DNA of 64,000 nucleotides, from contig VWZL01001304.1 of NCBI GenBank assembly GCA_013396915.1, positions 546,719-610,718 on the forward strand, written 5' to 3'. The position numbers and the translations under genes are program-made. The notes beneath the pieces were generated by a model. That model was not told where the DNA came from. It worked only from the letters and a program-made list of their open reading frames with translations, and made no database searches. The DNA comes from Stercorarius parasiticus. Lineage: Eukaryota; Chordata; Aves; Charadriiformes; Stercorariidae. Positions 23,751 through 37,205 of the stretch are shown in pieces (the first letter of the stretch is position 1; every line of letters begins with the position of its first letter).

Positions 23751-26700
23751 CTAGGTGATGATGTTGTAATAAGTCCTTTTGTATTTCTGTTTACCATGCT
23801 TTTATAAGAGAGATGACAGATGTTATGTATTTTAATTTTTTCTCTCCTAGTGGAGATTCTCCTCCTAGTGCAGAGATGTCCAATATTTCTTGCCACAGCA
23901 ACCCTTGTACTAAAGTACGCCTGCAATCTACAGAACATGAAGCTCCCCATGTTCCCACCTTTTCATTTCAGGATAGCTCATGTCAAGGTGGGGATGGGGT
24001 CCAAAACGACCGAGCAGTGTTGACCTCTGCAGCCCTTGCTGGCTCGCTTCTTCTCACAGTTGGCCATTTGCATCCCTCTGCAATTTCCAGCTCATCATAG
24101 CCATGGTCATGAGGTGTAGTTCTGACAGAAGAGCTGTATTTGGGCTGCTTGATAGCTACATGTCATTCAAGAGATGGAGTCTGATCGTTCCTGTTACATA
24201 CAGCTGGGCTGGCAAGGCAAAGAAATCTCCCTCATTGCTTTGGAATTGGTGATTTCCTTCTCTTACGCTCAACAGCAGAACTTTTTAAAATTATCTAGCC
24301 CCAGTGAAATCAGATTTCAAATTGCCACATTATTGATATGTCCTTAAGCTTTTAGTCTCTCTGTCCTTAAGCTTTTATTCTGGACACCAGGTCCATCAGT
24401 GGTCAGTATTTTATGAACCTCCTTGTCTGGGAGTGAAAATTCCAGCCTCTTGTACCAGTACGTATGACTGAGTTTGTTGTAGCTGGTAGTTTTGTCTGGT
24501 GCACTGTGTTGTCCAGAAGAGTGTGTATTATCACACCATGAAAGTCTAAATTATCATCTACTAAACTTGGTTAGAAGCAGGAAGTTGCAATATTTTTAAA
24601 AATACACGATGTTATATTGAAAAGCAAAAATCTCCAAATTTCCTGTGAAAGAAATTTTTTTTAAGCCATTGACTTTGAAATTCTGGCATTTTTCTTTTTC
24701 CTCATATGAAAAACATATTTTGATATAGACAACATATTGCAATCTTGTATTTAGAATATGTTATTATATTAAATGTGGTATGTTCATGTCAATGTTTTCA
24801 TACACTATACTGACTCATAATTAATTTAAGAAACCATACAGACAATGAAACTTTCAGAAAATATCAAAATTTAATGAGAAAGCAGAAATGGCTTTTGGAA
24901 ATAGTTCCCTGTAGAAAAAAAATCCTGCAATACAATGAAATCTTGGAAGAATTCTCCTTTGCTGGAAAACTGAAATTTTAAATGTTCTTCCATCTATCTT
25001 TAGAAACTGCCAAATACAGGTTTTTGCTGCTTTTACTAATAAATGCATGTCGATTTTACAGTGAAAAATATAATTAACAAAATACTGTAGAAACTTAAGC
25101 CACAGCCTTCTGTATCAACTCCAGAAGAAAATTTTCAGAAAACGTTTCCTTTTTGCCTCACAGTGCAAAATTACAAGTTTATACTTGTACACACGTCTCC
25201 TCAAGAATAAAGTAGTCCTGATTTTTGACACACAAACAAGTTGTTGTCCATCAGCTGCACAATGGTAACTGTCTGTGTGCACTGTTCAGCAAATAGCAGC
25301 ATGTACCAGCAGTATGGTAAATTATCCGACTATGAGTGAGTGATACGTGATTCCCTGGTCAGGTGTGGAAGCACCTGCATACAGGTGGATGGAGAGAATT
25401 TATGCAGATAAGCAAACCATTTAACCAGAGGCATAAATACCATGTCTTGTGATGCTATTGACGGGACTTTTAAGCTACACCATGGTATTTCTGTGCCTGC
25501 CTTAAATTGTCTCGCATTGAGCACTTGTTACAGAGTAAAAGAATGCACAGCGACTAAACGACAGAGCAGCTGATGCATGGTAACCTTTTCATGTGTCAAA
25601 GCCCTCTGACAACTTGAGTTTTACATATGCTTTTGGATTTTTTACATTAAATCATCAATCTGCCAATGTTGTTTTTCCCAAGTCAAAAAATTATGCTGTT
25701 GAATGATCAGAGACTACTTCTATTTCATTTGGGCAAGAATGAACATTTCTGGAAGTTCCTTAGATTTTTGTAAGACTTTGGGGAAAGAATTAAAGGTGGA
25801 GCTGTTTTATTGTGAAGAATAGCTAATTGAGCTTCAGTTTGCACCAGGTTGTATTATGGTGATGCCATTGATACTTGTGTTTTTGAAAACAATTACTCAT
25901 TCAACAAGAGCTTGGTCTACTTTAATAGCTTCCCTGAGCAATCTGAAGTTCTGTATGTATGCTTCTTTAGCTCTTTAAATACAGTCTGCCTCTTGTGTCC
26001 TCCCCCTCCCCCTCACTGGTTTAGTAATATCAGGTTTTGTATAGAGTCAGAAATGTCAGAGTAACTAAGGCAGCCATACTCTGTTAAGTTCACTGAAGCA
26101 CTTGCGGTGCACGTACTCCCCAATGCCAGTGTGTATGTACAGTTTGCTCAAATGTACTGGGAATGCAGGTGGCAGTGATAGCCTTCGTACCAGAGAGCAG
26201 ATCTGAGAGACACACAGGTAGAAAGCAGATAACCAGCTTGCTTTCATGCTAACGTTTTGGCATTCATCAAGAGGCTTGACATTGCTTTCTACCAGCTGGA
26301 AGATGCTATACCCACCAGATATTTCAAACTGAAGCTTTTCTTTTATGGGGAGAGGAATGAACGCTTAGGATAATTGATTTCTCCCTGCTGCCCTGTGGAG
26401 CATCCTGTAAAAGGGATCATCTTTGGTTTCCTTAGTCGACATTTTGTGAACATATTTTCCTCCCAGAAAGGAGGTGTTGTGAAGAACAACAGAGACCACA
26501 AAGAAAGAGATAAGCCTATATCTCTTTGTGAAATGATTTGATCTGCTGCACTTCTGACCTATCTATATAGAAGCATAAAGGGGAGTTAATTAAAGATACT
26601 AAATCAACGTAAAGAAGATGAAATATCTTCCCTTTTCCTTCCTTATCCATTTTCTTCTGTTTAGATGCAAGGTGATCAAAGTATAGCAAACAAGCCATTA

Positions 26701-29700
26701 AGAGAATCTCGATGGTACTTGAAAGATCTTTAGCTACTCTGAACCTCTGTGTGAAACTCAGATTCCTGCAGCCATAATTTCCTTCCAGAACTAAATGAAG
26801 AGACAGTTTTAGTTCAGAATTACAGCTAGAATGCTGTAATTTTCTAAAGTATTGCCCATGATCATTAAAAGTACTGTCAGCCACTGAATAGTGACTGACA
26901 ATCAGTTCAGTGAAGTCCAGCTGCTGCTTTAAGTCTGGTATTGGAACATGCGATTTGGGACACTGGGGCAGCTACCCTGCAAGGCTATTTTATTAAATTA
27001 ACAGTAGTGAATGGTGCATAAAATTGTCACTAAGATAAATTTATTATAGTATGATTTTATTCTCACATTATTCTGTATGGGGTGCTACCCCAACAGAGTT
27101 TCCAATTCAGTAGTATGCCTGAAGCCAGGGGTTTTATCAGCCATGTGTCAAAGGGTGTCTGGCTCTCATTCATATATAATTTACTCTTATTACAAGAGAT
27201 ATTTCTATTTTTCTGCACTAACAGTTGTATATTTTCTAATGAAGGTTTAAATCAAGTGGGAACCAGAGTATAAATAGAGTTTCAGTATTTTGTGCCAAAT
27301 ATGGATTGTTTGTCTTCCTGTTAGTTATGGATTGTGAGTGCATTATTGCTGAAGGAAAATTTGGGGGGGGTATTTTTCTTTCATGTATTTATTTATCATT
27401 TAATATAAATTATAGGAACTTTTCAAATGTTCAAAATGAATTGTATCATTTAGAAAAAGCATCTGAGATTATTAAGAGAAACATATATGCCTACCTAGCC
27501 TGCCTAGGTCAGCCTTGTGCTTTATTGAACTTGTGATACTAACTCCAACGGTATCTTGGTGTTTAGTATTTACTCTCTGGATCTAGATATCTATATATTT
27601 CATCTCCAGATAATACTCCCTTCAACATTTGCAAATTTCTCCGGAAAGTATTTGTTTTACTTGTATCTATTGTATCTGCTGGGTTCATTGTGTCTGACTA
27701 CGCAGTTGTGTGTTCCTTGTGAGGCAGTCGGCAAGTGCTAACTACTTGCGGAATTGAGAACTTTTCAGGATTCACATACAGACTTCACTCCTTTTTCCAT
27801 GTCTCTGCAAAAGCCTTTGGTGAACTGGCTGTCATTCCCAGCCTTCTGGGGAAGGGCAGCCAGTTGTAACTGTTGTATGTAGTGATGGAGAGCTAGATGC
27901 ATGTCCTCCTCTCTAAATACATTGCGGCACTTCAGGATTATGTTCCAATAGTCACATAAACTCTTACGGTGGTGTTATATTGCTAAGTGCGGAGTCGGTC
28001 CTGGCTGTGTTCCAGAACTTTGTGCCTGAGCTTCATGGTGAGGGTTGCTTTCCACTCAAAATACCGGCTGTTAAAGTATCCTAAGATTATGTCTGAAATT
28101 AGCAAGTGATTATACTTTTTGCTATAATATACCCTATCGTCATTATTTATGTATTATCTCTTTTTCGTTAGGTACTGACAGGAGAGCAACTCATTGCTTC
28201 TGTTCTCTTTCTGGGCTTTTGATCCTTGAACTTTCACATTTATAAAAGCTGTGATTAACCCCCGCTTTTGTGTTAAAATTCACATTATCAAAAGATAAGC
28301 TAATTTTTTTCCCTTGGAAATTCTGATGGATCAACCTGTTGAACCAACAGTGAGGTTCCATCTTTTACTTCAGAGATAATTTTAAATTGTGTCATCTCAG
28401 CTGAAAGTATAAAGGCATTATTCTAATGCCTACAAAACTCACTCTTCTTCAGCATTTTCCAAACAAAAAAAAAAATTAACAACATTGTTATACACCAAAT
28501 ACAGGTCTTTGTTACCTTTCCATCTCTATATTATTCGTGTAAACATGCCTGCCATTGTATGTATCAACATGTTAATAATATTGTTTCAGATGGCTGTCTC
28601 CTGAAAGCATGTTACAGTTATGGAAAGAGTCTGAGAATGAGCTCAGGAAGCAACTTACGTTTATGAAAATTATTTTCCTTGAAAAAATGGCAGGTTTTCA
28701 TAACTGAATCCTTCATAGGACTTTATTTAGAAGCTTTAACAGGAACATGCTTTTAGGGCCTAGGAAACTATTTCTGCTCATCTTGCTTGCTTTAACCCAG
28801 TTTGGACCGGAGACGTCAGCATTTGTCTCAACTAATATAGATGGATTTTCTAAATGTGTATGGTTAGGTTTTTCTCATTAGCTTCTGCTGAAGCTGTGCT
28901 GGTGACTCTGTAGTGCATGAAAATATCCATGCCTGGTCTGAATTAATGCAGAACAGGGAACCTGAGCTTCGATCTTCAACCTTCATACGAGTGCCATAGC
29001 CACCTGGTGGTTGACTCTTATGGCATAAGTGAACTCCTCTGTTAACTCTCACTCACTAGTTTTTCATATATGAAAAACTGAGAGATCTCAGTGTCACGCT
29101 CCTATGAAGCTGTGAGAGAATGTTTGAAATTGGGAAGAATATTGTGGCACAGGAGGATTCTTTCCTGTACATCCCTAATGATAACTTTTACTTAAGATCA
29201 AAAGTCATCCTTCTTTAAACATAAATATTATCATATTTTCTTCTGTCTGTATACGTATACTTTTAGCAGAAATTAACATTTAAAAAGCTTCTCGGTAGCT
29301 CTGCAAGTCAAACATTAAAGTTTCAACACTGAAGAGTATTCATCAGTACAATATTTTGCTGGAGTGATAAATATAATTTAAAGAAATATATTCAAATGAT
29401 GGCTATCATACAGTGTTGCTATCAATTTTTATACAATGAAAGAGATTAAATGAATCCTTGCTAATGCATTATTGGTATGTGAAGAACAAGAAGAAACAAA
29501 TCACACACATTTTCCCACTTAATTATTGTGCTAGACACTCATTGTCATATCATTGACCTATTTGGTCATGCCCAAGTTAATCATGCCTGAACCTTTTCCC
29601 AGTGGGAAATAAGCTTCTTCACTTCCTGTCTTGCAGGAATATCAACTAAAACTCAGTCACATATGCCCATAGTCTGATCACTGCAGCCCACCAGAACCAT

Positions 29701-29935
29701 CGTCTCCAGCAGTGAAACTGCAGTCTGGGGTGTGCCCGTGAGAGTCGGTGTCAGACACCCATCACTTCCTGTGTGCCTTCGTTCGACTCCGTTCAATCAC
29801 TTACCACATTAAATTATACCAACCTCTGTTTGTAAAAGTGCTCCCCTCCTTTTTTCCCCCCCCTTTTTTTTTTTTTTTGTTGTTTGCAGGGAACTGTTTT
29901 GTCACACTGAAATAGAGTTTATGTGCAGTGACAGC
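23751..29935. other. no confident gene; long non-coding stretch
   Basis: I see no convincing exon. The longest frame is a 122-codon - strand ORF (26,516-26,884) without good internal splice sites, judged a chance ORF. A short direct repeat (TGTCCTTAAGCTTTTA, at 24,339 and 24,362) and a mixed C/T tract at about 29,846-29,880 are the only low-complexity features noted. Confidence 0.4.
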
Positions 29936-30211
29936 CTAATAAGCCAGCAACTTTAGTCGCTTATTAAAGTCAAGCATGTGTCTTTGTTTCATGTTGCTAA
30001 TGATGTGGAACCGTTGAGGCCCGAGTATATTTCGTCTGGACGGTGTGGGAGCGAATGCTGAGAGCTCATTACTTGGCTCCCCATTGGAATCCTGCAGGCT
30101 TCTGCTCATTGAGGAGACTGTGGGGGCTTTGACAGAATTATTATACTGAATATTTTTAGACTCATTAACTATATCACCAAAGCAAAACATCTCTTCCTTA
30201 GATGCAAATGG
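29936..30211 (-). CDS. candidate 3'-terminal coding exon, 91 codons plus stop
   Basis: On the - strand an open frame runs 91 codons from a possible acceptor (AGTAGCTGCAG, before 30,211) to TAG at 29,936. The composition is convincing for a protein tail: a polar linker with many Ser, Asn and Pro (APTVSSMSRSLQDSNGEP), then a basic C-terminus (NMKQRHMLDFNKRLKLLAY). A second possible acceptor (AATATTCAG) lies about 60 nt inside. The acceptor has a poor pyrimidine tract but a decent branch-like TAACTAAAG upstream. No AATAAA follows closely on this strand. If it is the last exon of the gene holding the upstream - strand candidates (58-39 kb), then the 13-24 kb candidates belong to another gene or are false. 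Confidence 0.35.
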   Translation of the reverse strand, partial: PFASKEEMFCFGDIVNESKNIQYNNSVKAPTVSSMSRSLQDSNGEPSNELSAFAPTPSRRNILGPQRFHIISNMKQRHMLDFNKRLKLLAY

Positions 30212-33200
30212 CTGCAGCTACTGTGGCTTTGCTTTAGTTATTGCAGAAAAAAGGATGAAGCTTGAAAACAACTTAAGGAAAGGATTTTCATGCCTGAATG
30301 TTTGAATTTGTAACTTATATTGGGAATGTGTAAGCCTTTTTTACCACTTTTAAGCCACTCATGTCTAAGTGCCATTTAAAAATGCATATATTCAGTTTCA
30401 TGTAGTAAGCGGTGCTCAATCCTTTAAATTTAGAAAGTGCCATTGAAGTACACAGCAAAATAGGAGCTTTTGGAATTCCAGTTTCTATTCCAGAGTGAAA
30501 AGATTTAAATGTAAAAAGCTCGTGTTAAAGTAATTATAGATGCTTGAGTTAAGCCTTCAAAGGTAAAGAAATTCAGAGTTAAGGCTAAAAATTCTGACTT
30601 TCCTTTAACCTAAGTGCTGGAACAGATGCACTGTGCACTATGAAAAATCACACACTTCTCCAAGCCGTACAATTCCTAACCACAACAGAGTGATTTAAAG
30701 ATGAAGAGTGAGACAAAATTTTTAGCCTAAGTCTGAATTTCCTTGCTATGATGGGTTTAAGTTGGTTCTTAATGTTACTTTATTGTAGCTTTTTGTGGTT
30801 TAATTGAGACTTAAGATGTACTTGAAGAAAAATATGAATACCTTAAAATTAATTCTTCAGAGCAAAGGACAGAAAATTGCATTTATGGCTCCATTTGTTG
30901 GAAAAGCGAAGTTGGCTGTGAACGGTACATTATTTCACCTTCTATAAAATTATATTTTGATTTCTTGATGGAGACCTCTATATGTTGTGTACGAGCTTAC
31001 CTTTTATAAATTATGAGCTTGAGTAATTGCCCAAGTACATGCACATTTTAAAAAGCTAGAACCAAGTGGTTTTTGTCATAATATGTGGAAGCTTTCATTA
31101 GGATTTTATTCTCCAAAATTACTGCAGGTGAAAAAACAATTGTTTTGATTGCTAAGAAGAAAGACATTGCTTTTATTTGTGGTTCATTTCCTGCTGTAGT
31201 ATTCTCTGACAATGGTGACACTGTCTTTATACATCAAGAAGTTCTTTTTTCTGTGACTGCCAGGGACTCTGGAGGGAATACTTCATATCTGAAACATGTT
31301 TCCCTTTGGGATTTCACCATCAGAATAACAGTTCTGATCAGCAGCCCATTAGAAAAACGTTTGGTTTTTTTCTGAGGCTATGAAAAGGAATAGTTAAAAA
31401 TCTGACAGATAAGAAAGTTATACTGAATTGAAGTTCAATATTGTACGCATAGGAACTTCACGTTGTCCCTCAAGCAGTAATTTTTTAGTAGGTGTAAGAG
31501 GAGTTTTCAAGTTAAGCCCTGTGAGTAAGTGAAGCCTCAGAGTGGACAGGCAGCGTGGGTGCAGTTTTCCTTTTGAGAACTTGCAGTTCCTGTTCTTACC
31601 AGTTTGTGGCACAATACTATTTAATTTAGATGTTGGGCAAAGCTTTCAAACTCCAGTGCCTCATGCTAGGTACCTAAACCTTTCTATTTAAGCGTCTAGA
31701 TAATAGTAGCCTGATATTTACCGGGAAAACTCAATCTTTCTGAAAGACAGGATAATAAATATGGGTCCCAGTAAGAAAGCCAACTCTAAAACCAATGGCC
31801 GTGGTTGTTCATTAAGTAACAGACTCTCCCTTTAAGCTGCAGATGACTTTTCAAATTTAAATGTAAATACTCTGTCAGGAAAATTTTCACCTGCAGAACC
31901 GGTTCACAGTTGTGATTTCAGATGTTTTGCAGTAAAAATAGCCTGAAGCCAGCACACCTGTCTAGATACATAGATGATCTACGGGAAATAAAACAGACTT
32001 GAGCTGTAGGCATGCAAATGCAATTGTTTCGTTTCCTACATACAGTATTATAATCAGATTAGTAGATGTAATAGCACTATAAACAGATGTTCACAATCAG
32101 TTATTGTATTTACAATCTTATATTTATCCAAAATTAAAATCACTGTACAATCCCAACATCTTTTTACTTATTTTGGCTATTTTAATGCCTGTGAAGCTGT
32201 CGCCTTTCACATTTGGGTAGAAAAGGTATTGGGTTTTTTGTTTTGTTTTACCTAAAGAGATATGTCCTGCAGTGAAGAACCTCTGGTAATGAACATGCAT
32301 ACTCTGTTGGGGAATCTGATTTAGGAGAGCCTTTAAGTCTTACTAAGATGCATTCTTGAACTATACAATAAATATTTATCAGAGTATATGATATAATAAG
32401 TTACTTCTGCATTCCTAGTGGCTGTATTTCAGCGAGCTCTGTATTATAAATCTTGCTATGCCCAACGACATGCAGCTCTTTAGTTATCAACCTTTTAGTT
32501 ATTGTGTAGTTGCCAAAAACTGGCTTTCCTAGACTATTGGCCAAGTTCAAAGCTTTGTACTTAAATGGATTTTCAGCATAAATTTAAAATTTCTCCATTT
32601 CCTTGCTATCTGTAGCATAATAGCTGACTTTGCAGATGAATGTTATCTTCTGTTTTCTAGCCTCCATACAAGATAAGAGCTTTGTATTTATACTGAAGTA
32701 GTTGCCTTAGATGAGGTAGTTTTGTCACTGAAGATGTATTTTTCTTATTGATTTGGACTTATGGTGGATTATTTTATGCATATGTTTCAGGTAATAGAAA
32801 AAAATAGTAATATTTTAGTCTATATAGCATATATGTTGACCTCAGAAGGGGTCAGGGTTAAGGGGCTTTTACAACTTTTGAATAAAATACTTAAAGATAT
32901 GTTAATGAAAAGTGATCTCAGTCTGGTTTTAAGGTGTTGTTTTTGGGTTTTTTTTAAATAAATTAAACTCGTAAAGCTAAATTTATTGATATACCCTTTA
33001 CTGCCTTTCCAAACTCAGGAATAGTGTAAAGCATCCAAATAACCACTTATTTTGCATTAGAGGAGTGAAAAACAGTTGGTGTGCTAGTGAACCTAGTCTT
33101 TAATTTGAAACAGACTTACTAATTTTGTTATCTAGGATACGGTAACTGTGTCTGCACTGACAGGTAGGCGTACCTGCTGTGTGCCCTGCAGTCCTGCTCT

Positions 33201-33897
33201 CCTGATCTTCCAAACTGGGAAGCTTTTGAAGCGCAATGTTTCCCTCCTTGTTTGTGCACCCAAATTTTCTTCCAAAAGAAAGGAAGGTGCATGGGGAGTG
33301 TGTAGGTGTTTGGTTTCTTTTCTTTTTTACAGAAAGGGAAAACTGATTAAGATGAACTATAACTGTTTTTACCTCTGCTGTTAGAAGAGAAACACTCACT
33401 AAAGGGGGGAGAAAAACATCACCAAAAAGAGAAAACTCAGCTTCTGACATTTATACTTTCAATTTTTAATCATTATCATTGCAACAAAGACTGACAGCAT
33501 TGCTTTTCAGGCACTTCTGATATATTTAAGAAGGCTTTAAAAAAAAGGAGGCCAAGGAGAGCTCCTCTGGGCTCAAGCCCAAATGGTGTTTCTTCTTGGT
33601 TTCCACAGAGCCAAGGCTGACTTTGTCAGTACCGCTGGCTTGTCCACACTGCACAGCACTTGGCTGTGGATTTCTGTCCTCTGGACCTCAGCAGAGACCC
33701 AGCAGCCTTAACTGGTGGTTGATACTATGTACTACTGTATTTCAGCTTTGTTTATTTGGAGTCACATGAATCCACCAGAGTAGGGTTTTTAAAATAGTAT
33801 TGAAGTGAAGTTATGTAAAATATTCCATGAGATGCGGCACGATGACATGTAGCGTGTCTGGGGATATAAAGCTTTCTGGGAGCAGTCCCTGGAGTGC
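30212..33897. other. no confident gene
   Basis: Largely AT-rich DNA. At about 33,165-33,260 a - strand segment between a pyrimidine-rich acceptor and a GTACGC donor is open in all three frames, so the coding frame is undecidable. Confidence 0.35.
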
Positions 33898-33906
33898 ATA
33901 ATATTT

Positions 33907-33991
33907 TATCATATCACATCATACCGTGTCATGTCATGTCATGTCATGTCATATCATATCATATCATATCATATCATATCATATCATATCA
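33907..33991. repeat. (ATATC)n / (ATGTC)n pentanucleotide tract
   Basis: Tandem pentamers: about five ATGTC-type units flanked by ATATC-type units, ending in a perfect run of nine or so ATATC. One subtype is nested in the other. It directly abuts the 5' end of a CR1 tail fragment. Confidence 0.95.
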
Positions 33992-33994
33992 CCT

Positions 33995-34067
33995 GCTTTG
34001 GCAGGGGTGTCAGACTAGTTGATCTCCAAAGGTCTCTTCCAACCCCTACCATTCTGTGATTCTGTGG
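33995..34067 (+). mobile_element. CR1 3'-end fragment
   Basis: About 70 bases match the CR1 3' terminus: GACTAGTTGATCTCCAAAGG, then TCTTCCAACC and an ATTCTGTG-type octamer repeat tail. It is severely 5'-truncated, as is usual for CR1, and starts straight after the pentanucleotide tract. Confidence 0.9.
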
Positions 34068-35140
34068 TAGGCAGGTTTTGCCTGCAAGAGAGCACACAGT
34101 TTAGTCTGAAATAAAACCAGAGAGTGAACTAACTGTGTTGATGATCAGGTGCCCAGTGGTAGAGTTTGCTCCATAGTCCTCCTTTATTCTGCAGTGTTGA
34201 CACATGCTTGTAGTATGGATAAAACTCCCCTCAGTCTGCTACTAATTCCATTTCAGGCTACTTAAGATATAGTTTTTACTGTCTTTTAGGGAATATAGGG
34301 AATATGAGATTAAGACTTCTAGAATTTGAGTGAATATATGTGATGGAGACTGGCAGTGATGGGACAAGGAGACAGGGTAAGGACAGGCAAACAGGGATTT
34401 GGAAAAAAAAAATAAAGGGTAGTCCAGGGAGATGCTGGAGTTTTCCAGTAAGTCTGTGTCAGCCTATGGAGAAATGGAAGAACCTCTGTCTATTAAGGCC
34501 ACTCTTCTTTCAGACACTGAGAAGGAATTAAAGGTCATTAATAGTTTAAGTACCTCCTCATTAAAATAGTTTAACCAAAGATGTGTTTTCTGTCCTGTTT
34601 ATTACTGCTGTCAGCTCTCATCTAGGAAGACGGCTATTTGAAAGGGTTTATACAGACTGCATTTCAAAGAAGGATTAAAAAGCCCAAAGTTCTTGACAAA
34701 CAGTGAAAATCAGTCTGAAGCTTACATGCTAATAATGACTTCCTTGTTTTCGTATATGCTTGAATTTTCATCAGTGCTGGAGAAATTTTCATGAGTTAGG
34801 AAAAGATGACTATAAAGTCATAATCCTTGCGAACAGGAAAAGTGAACATAGACACCAATTGTAAGGTAGCGTCCGTTAAATACACGCATCTTTGGAAGCA
34901 GTGTTCAACAATTTATGCCTAATCTTTTTATTTTAATGCTTCCTATTTAATACATTTGCCTTGTAAATATAATACATCTATAATAAGAGCTGCAACTGGT
35001 ATATAGAAAACCTTTTTGGTCAAATCATATTTAAGATGCTCATAACACCCCTAACTAAGTGATAGTAACAAGTAAATGAAATTCTGCCAGCAACATTAAT
35101 GAAAGAAAAAAATGAGGTGACAATTTATTTAACATCTTGA
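34068..35140. other. no gene seen
   Basis: Unremarkable sequence with no convincing exon or repeat. Confidence 0.4.
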
Positions 35141-36130
35141 GTTAGATTAATTTATCATTAATAGAAAATAAGTTTTCGTTGCAACCCTGGTCGAAGTTTG
35201 AGAGAGGTGCTGAATTCCCCTTACTAGGCTGGGGTCTGTGACTCCCGCATGGTTCCTCCCGACACGCTGCCTGAAGTCTGGGTAGCCTGACTGCGCCTGT
35301 GTGGCCCCCCATAATAGAAACTGTGGCCCCAGTTCTGCAGTGGGGACTCTGGTGGGTTACACAAGAGCCAGACTCTTGACACCTGGAGGTCCTGAGGAGG
35401 TGTTCCCCGAAATCTGGGGCACAGGTCCTGAGGTCCTGTGCCACTGGGGCCACGAATGTCAGTGTTTTAAAAGTCTGCAATTTCAGGGCAGTCAGCCTTG
35501 TCAGTGTTAATAGGCTCCCTGTTGTGGTGCTAAGGGATGAGACAGGGATCTATCTGGGCTAGAGCCTGGCCTCCTAGGACTTCCAGTTTGTTTGCTGCAA
35601 TGTAAAAATGACAAATCCTAGGGGCCATTGCAGTTGCTGAGTGAATTTGACTTTAGTTGCTGTCAGTTTCACTGACTAGCGTTGTTGCTTTTCGGGTTTT
35701 ACTTCTCTCGTACATTGAAAATATGATTGTCCTATTTAACTGTCTTGACTATTCACTTCACTGTTTGGCTCTTCCCCTTTTCCTGAAAGCAGGGTGTGAA
35801 ATACAAGACTCAGCCGTGGGTGTTTCAGGCTTTTTCTGTGCTCTGGAGCAAGGGTGCACCCAGCTCTGGTTTGTGGGTGCACATCCTGGCTATTTCCCCA
35901 TTCAGCGACAGGACAAGAACCATATGCACATCAGCCCTATGAGGGGCCCTAATTTCATTGTTCTGGAAACTGCTGCAGGCAGACAGGGAGGAAAACGTGT
36001 CGTGCTTCTATGGGTCCTCCAGATGAGGAGACCAGAAGAGTGCCAAGTAGCACTCATAACCTGCAGGCGAAAAATGAGTAGGTGGATCTTAAAATTTCTA
36101 CTTCCAGGAAACAGGAGTGCCCACAAGTAA
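35141..36130. other. GC-richer block with long chance-like ORFs
   Basis: This block is clearly GC-richer than its surroundings and contains the longest ORF in the window (35,657-36,130, +, 157 codons, ending GNRSAHK) and a 112-codon - strand ORF (35,142-35,480). Neither shows a recognisable domain, and their starts are not in convincing contexts. It could be an old, diverged repeat, an unrecognised exon cluster or simply GC-rich intron. I do not assign function. Confidence 0.3.
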
Positions 36131-37105
36131 TTACTTTTTTTCCTTTAGAAGTGAAGTGGCTGTAAACTTCTTAATGTATCAGGAAATGAAAAGTTATTTA
36201 GCTTTTACATTAAATTTTTAAGTGACAAGCAGAATATGATCCTGTGATTGAAGGTTTTATCAGGGACTGTACCAGAGACATTCGTTTATTGCTACATAAA
36301 GTGCTGCTTTATCATTATGAAGTATAATAAATAATTTACAATAGTATTACAATCTCATTGATGGCTGCCAATCTCTGGATGCTGTTGAGGAGGAAAAGTG
36401 AGGAAAATATGATGCGTACATGGGAACAACAGAATTCAGCGTGAGTAAAAGTTTAGAAGTAAAAACACAGAGAATTGTTAAAGAACATTTTGAGCAATGA
36501 AATGACTAAATAAAGACAAAATAATGAAAATGGTTTCCTTGGCTATAAAAACAGCACTGTTGAAGCCTACACTGTTGTAGTTGACTCAGTGCTGGTTACC
36601 AGCATAGTACATTGTTATTAGCCATCTTGTGTGCCATACCACTCCAGGTTCTTTGTGGTCCATGTCCATCTGAATCTGTGCTGTTATCTGTGGCAGTTTT
36701 GTTGAAAGAAAACAATTTCACTGTGTTTGCATACACAGTTTTGCTTTATTCCATTGATGCTTAGAATATTCTGCCCTATTCAAAGTCCATGCACATACTA
36801 GGAGGGACACAGACTACACTTTGCAATTCAGACTGTAAATGCAGTAGCAGACTGTCTGCCTACTGGCTGAGCTCTCTAAATTTGAAGGGGGGAAGATATT
36901 GCAGAGTATAGAAGAGCAGATAGAACAACAATAATTAAGAAACCTTTTGTTTACTTACTTATACACTTTGAAGAGTTACTACAAATAATGTATTTGGGGT
37001 TTTTTTTTTTGAACAGTGTTCTTTCCACATTTTTGTTTCTTTATGAAATATTGAGGTGGGAATATTGCAGATTAAAATAAAGCTGCACTGTCAAGGTGGA
37101 GAATT
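36131..37105. other. no gene seen
   Basis: AT-rich DNA; no exon or repeat recognised. Confidence 0.4.
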
Positions 37106-37205
37106 CTCATTCTTGCTTTCTTATTTCTTGCTCTGCTTGGTCTTGTTCTTAATTTTCTTCTTCATCTTTCTTTTTCTTCTTCATCTCCTTCATCTTTCTT
37201 CATCT
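37106..37205 (+). repeat. low-complexity polypyrimidine tract with TTCATC/TTCTT units
   Basis: Almost entirely T and C on the + strand, with repeated CTTCTTCATCTTTC-like units. The ORF that crosses it (Leu/Phe-rich) is a by-product of the composition. Confidence 0.8.

Noticed and set aside
26516..26884. 122-codon - strand ORF
   Set aside because: No recognisable domain, no good splice sites within or at its ends, and composition like translated AT-rich non-coding DNA.
33100..33450. 116-codon - strand ORF with a possible exon at about 33,165-33,260
   Set aside because: The segment between the splice sites is open in all three frames, so coding cannot be inferred.
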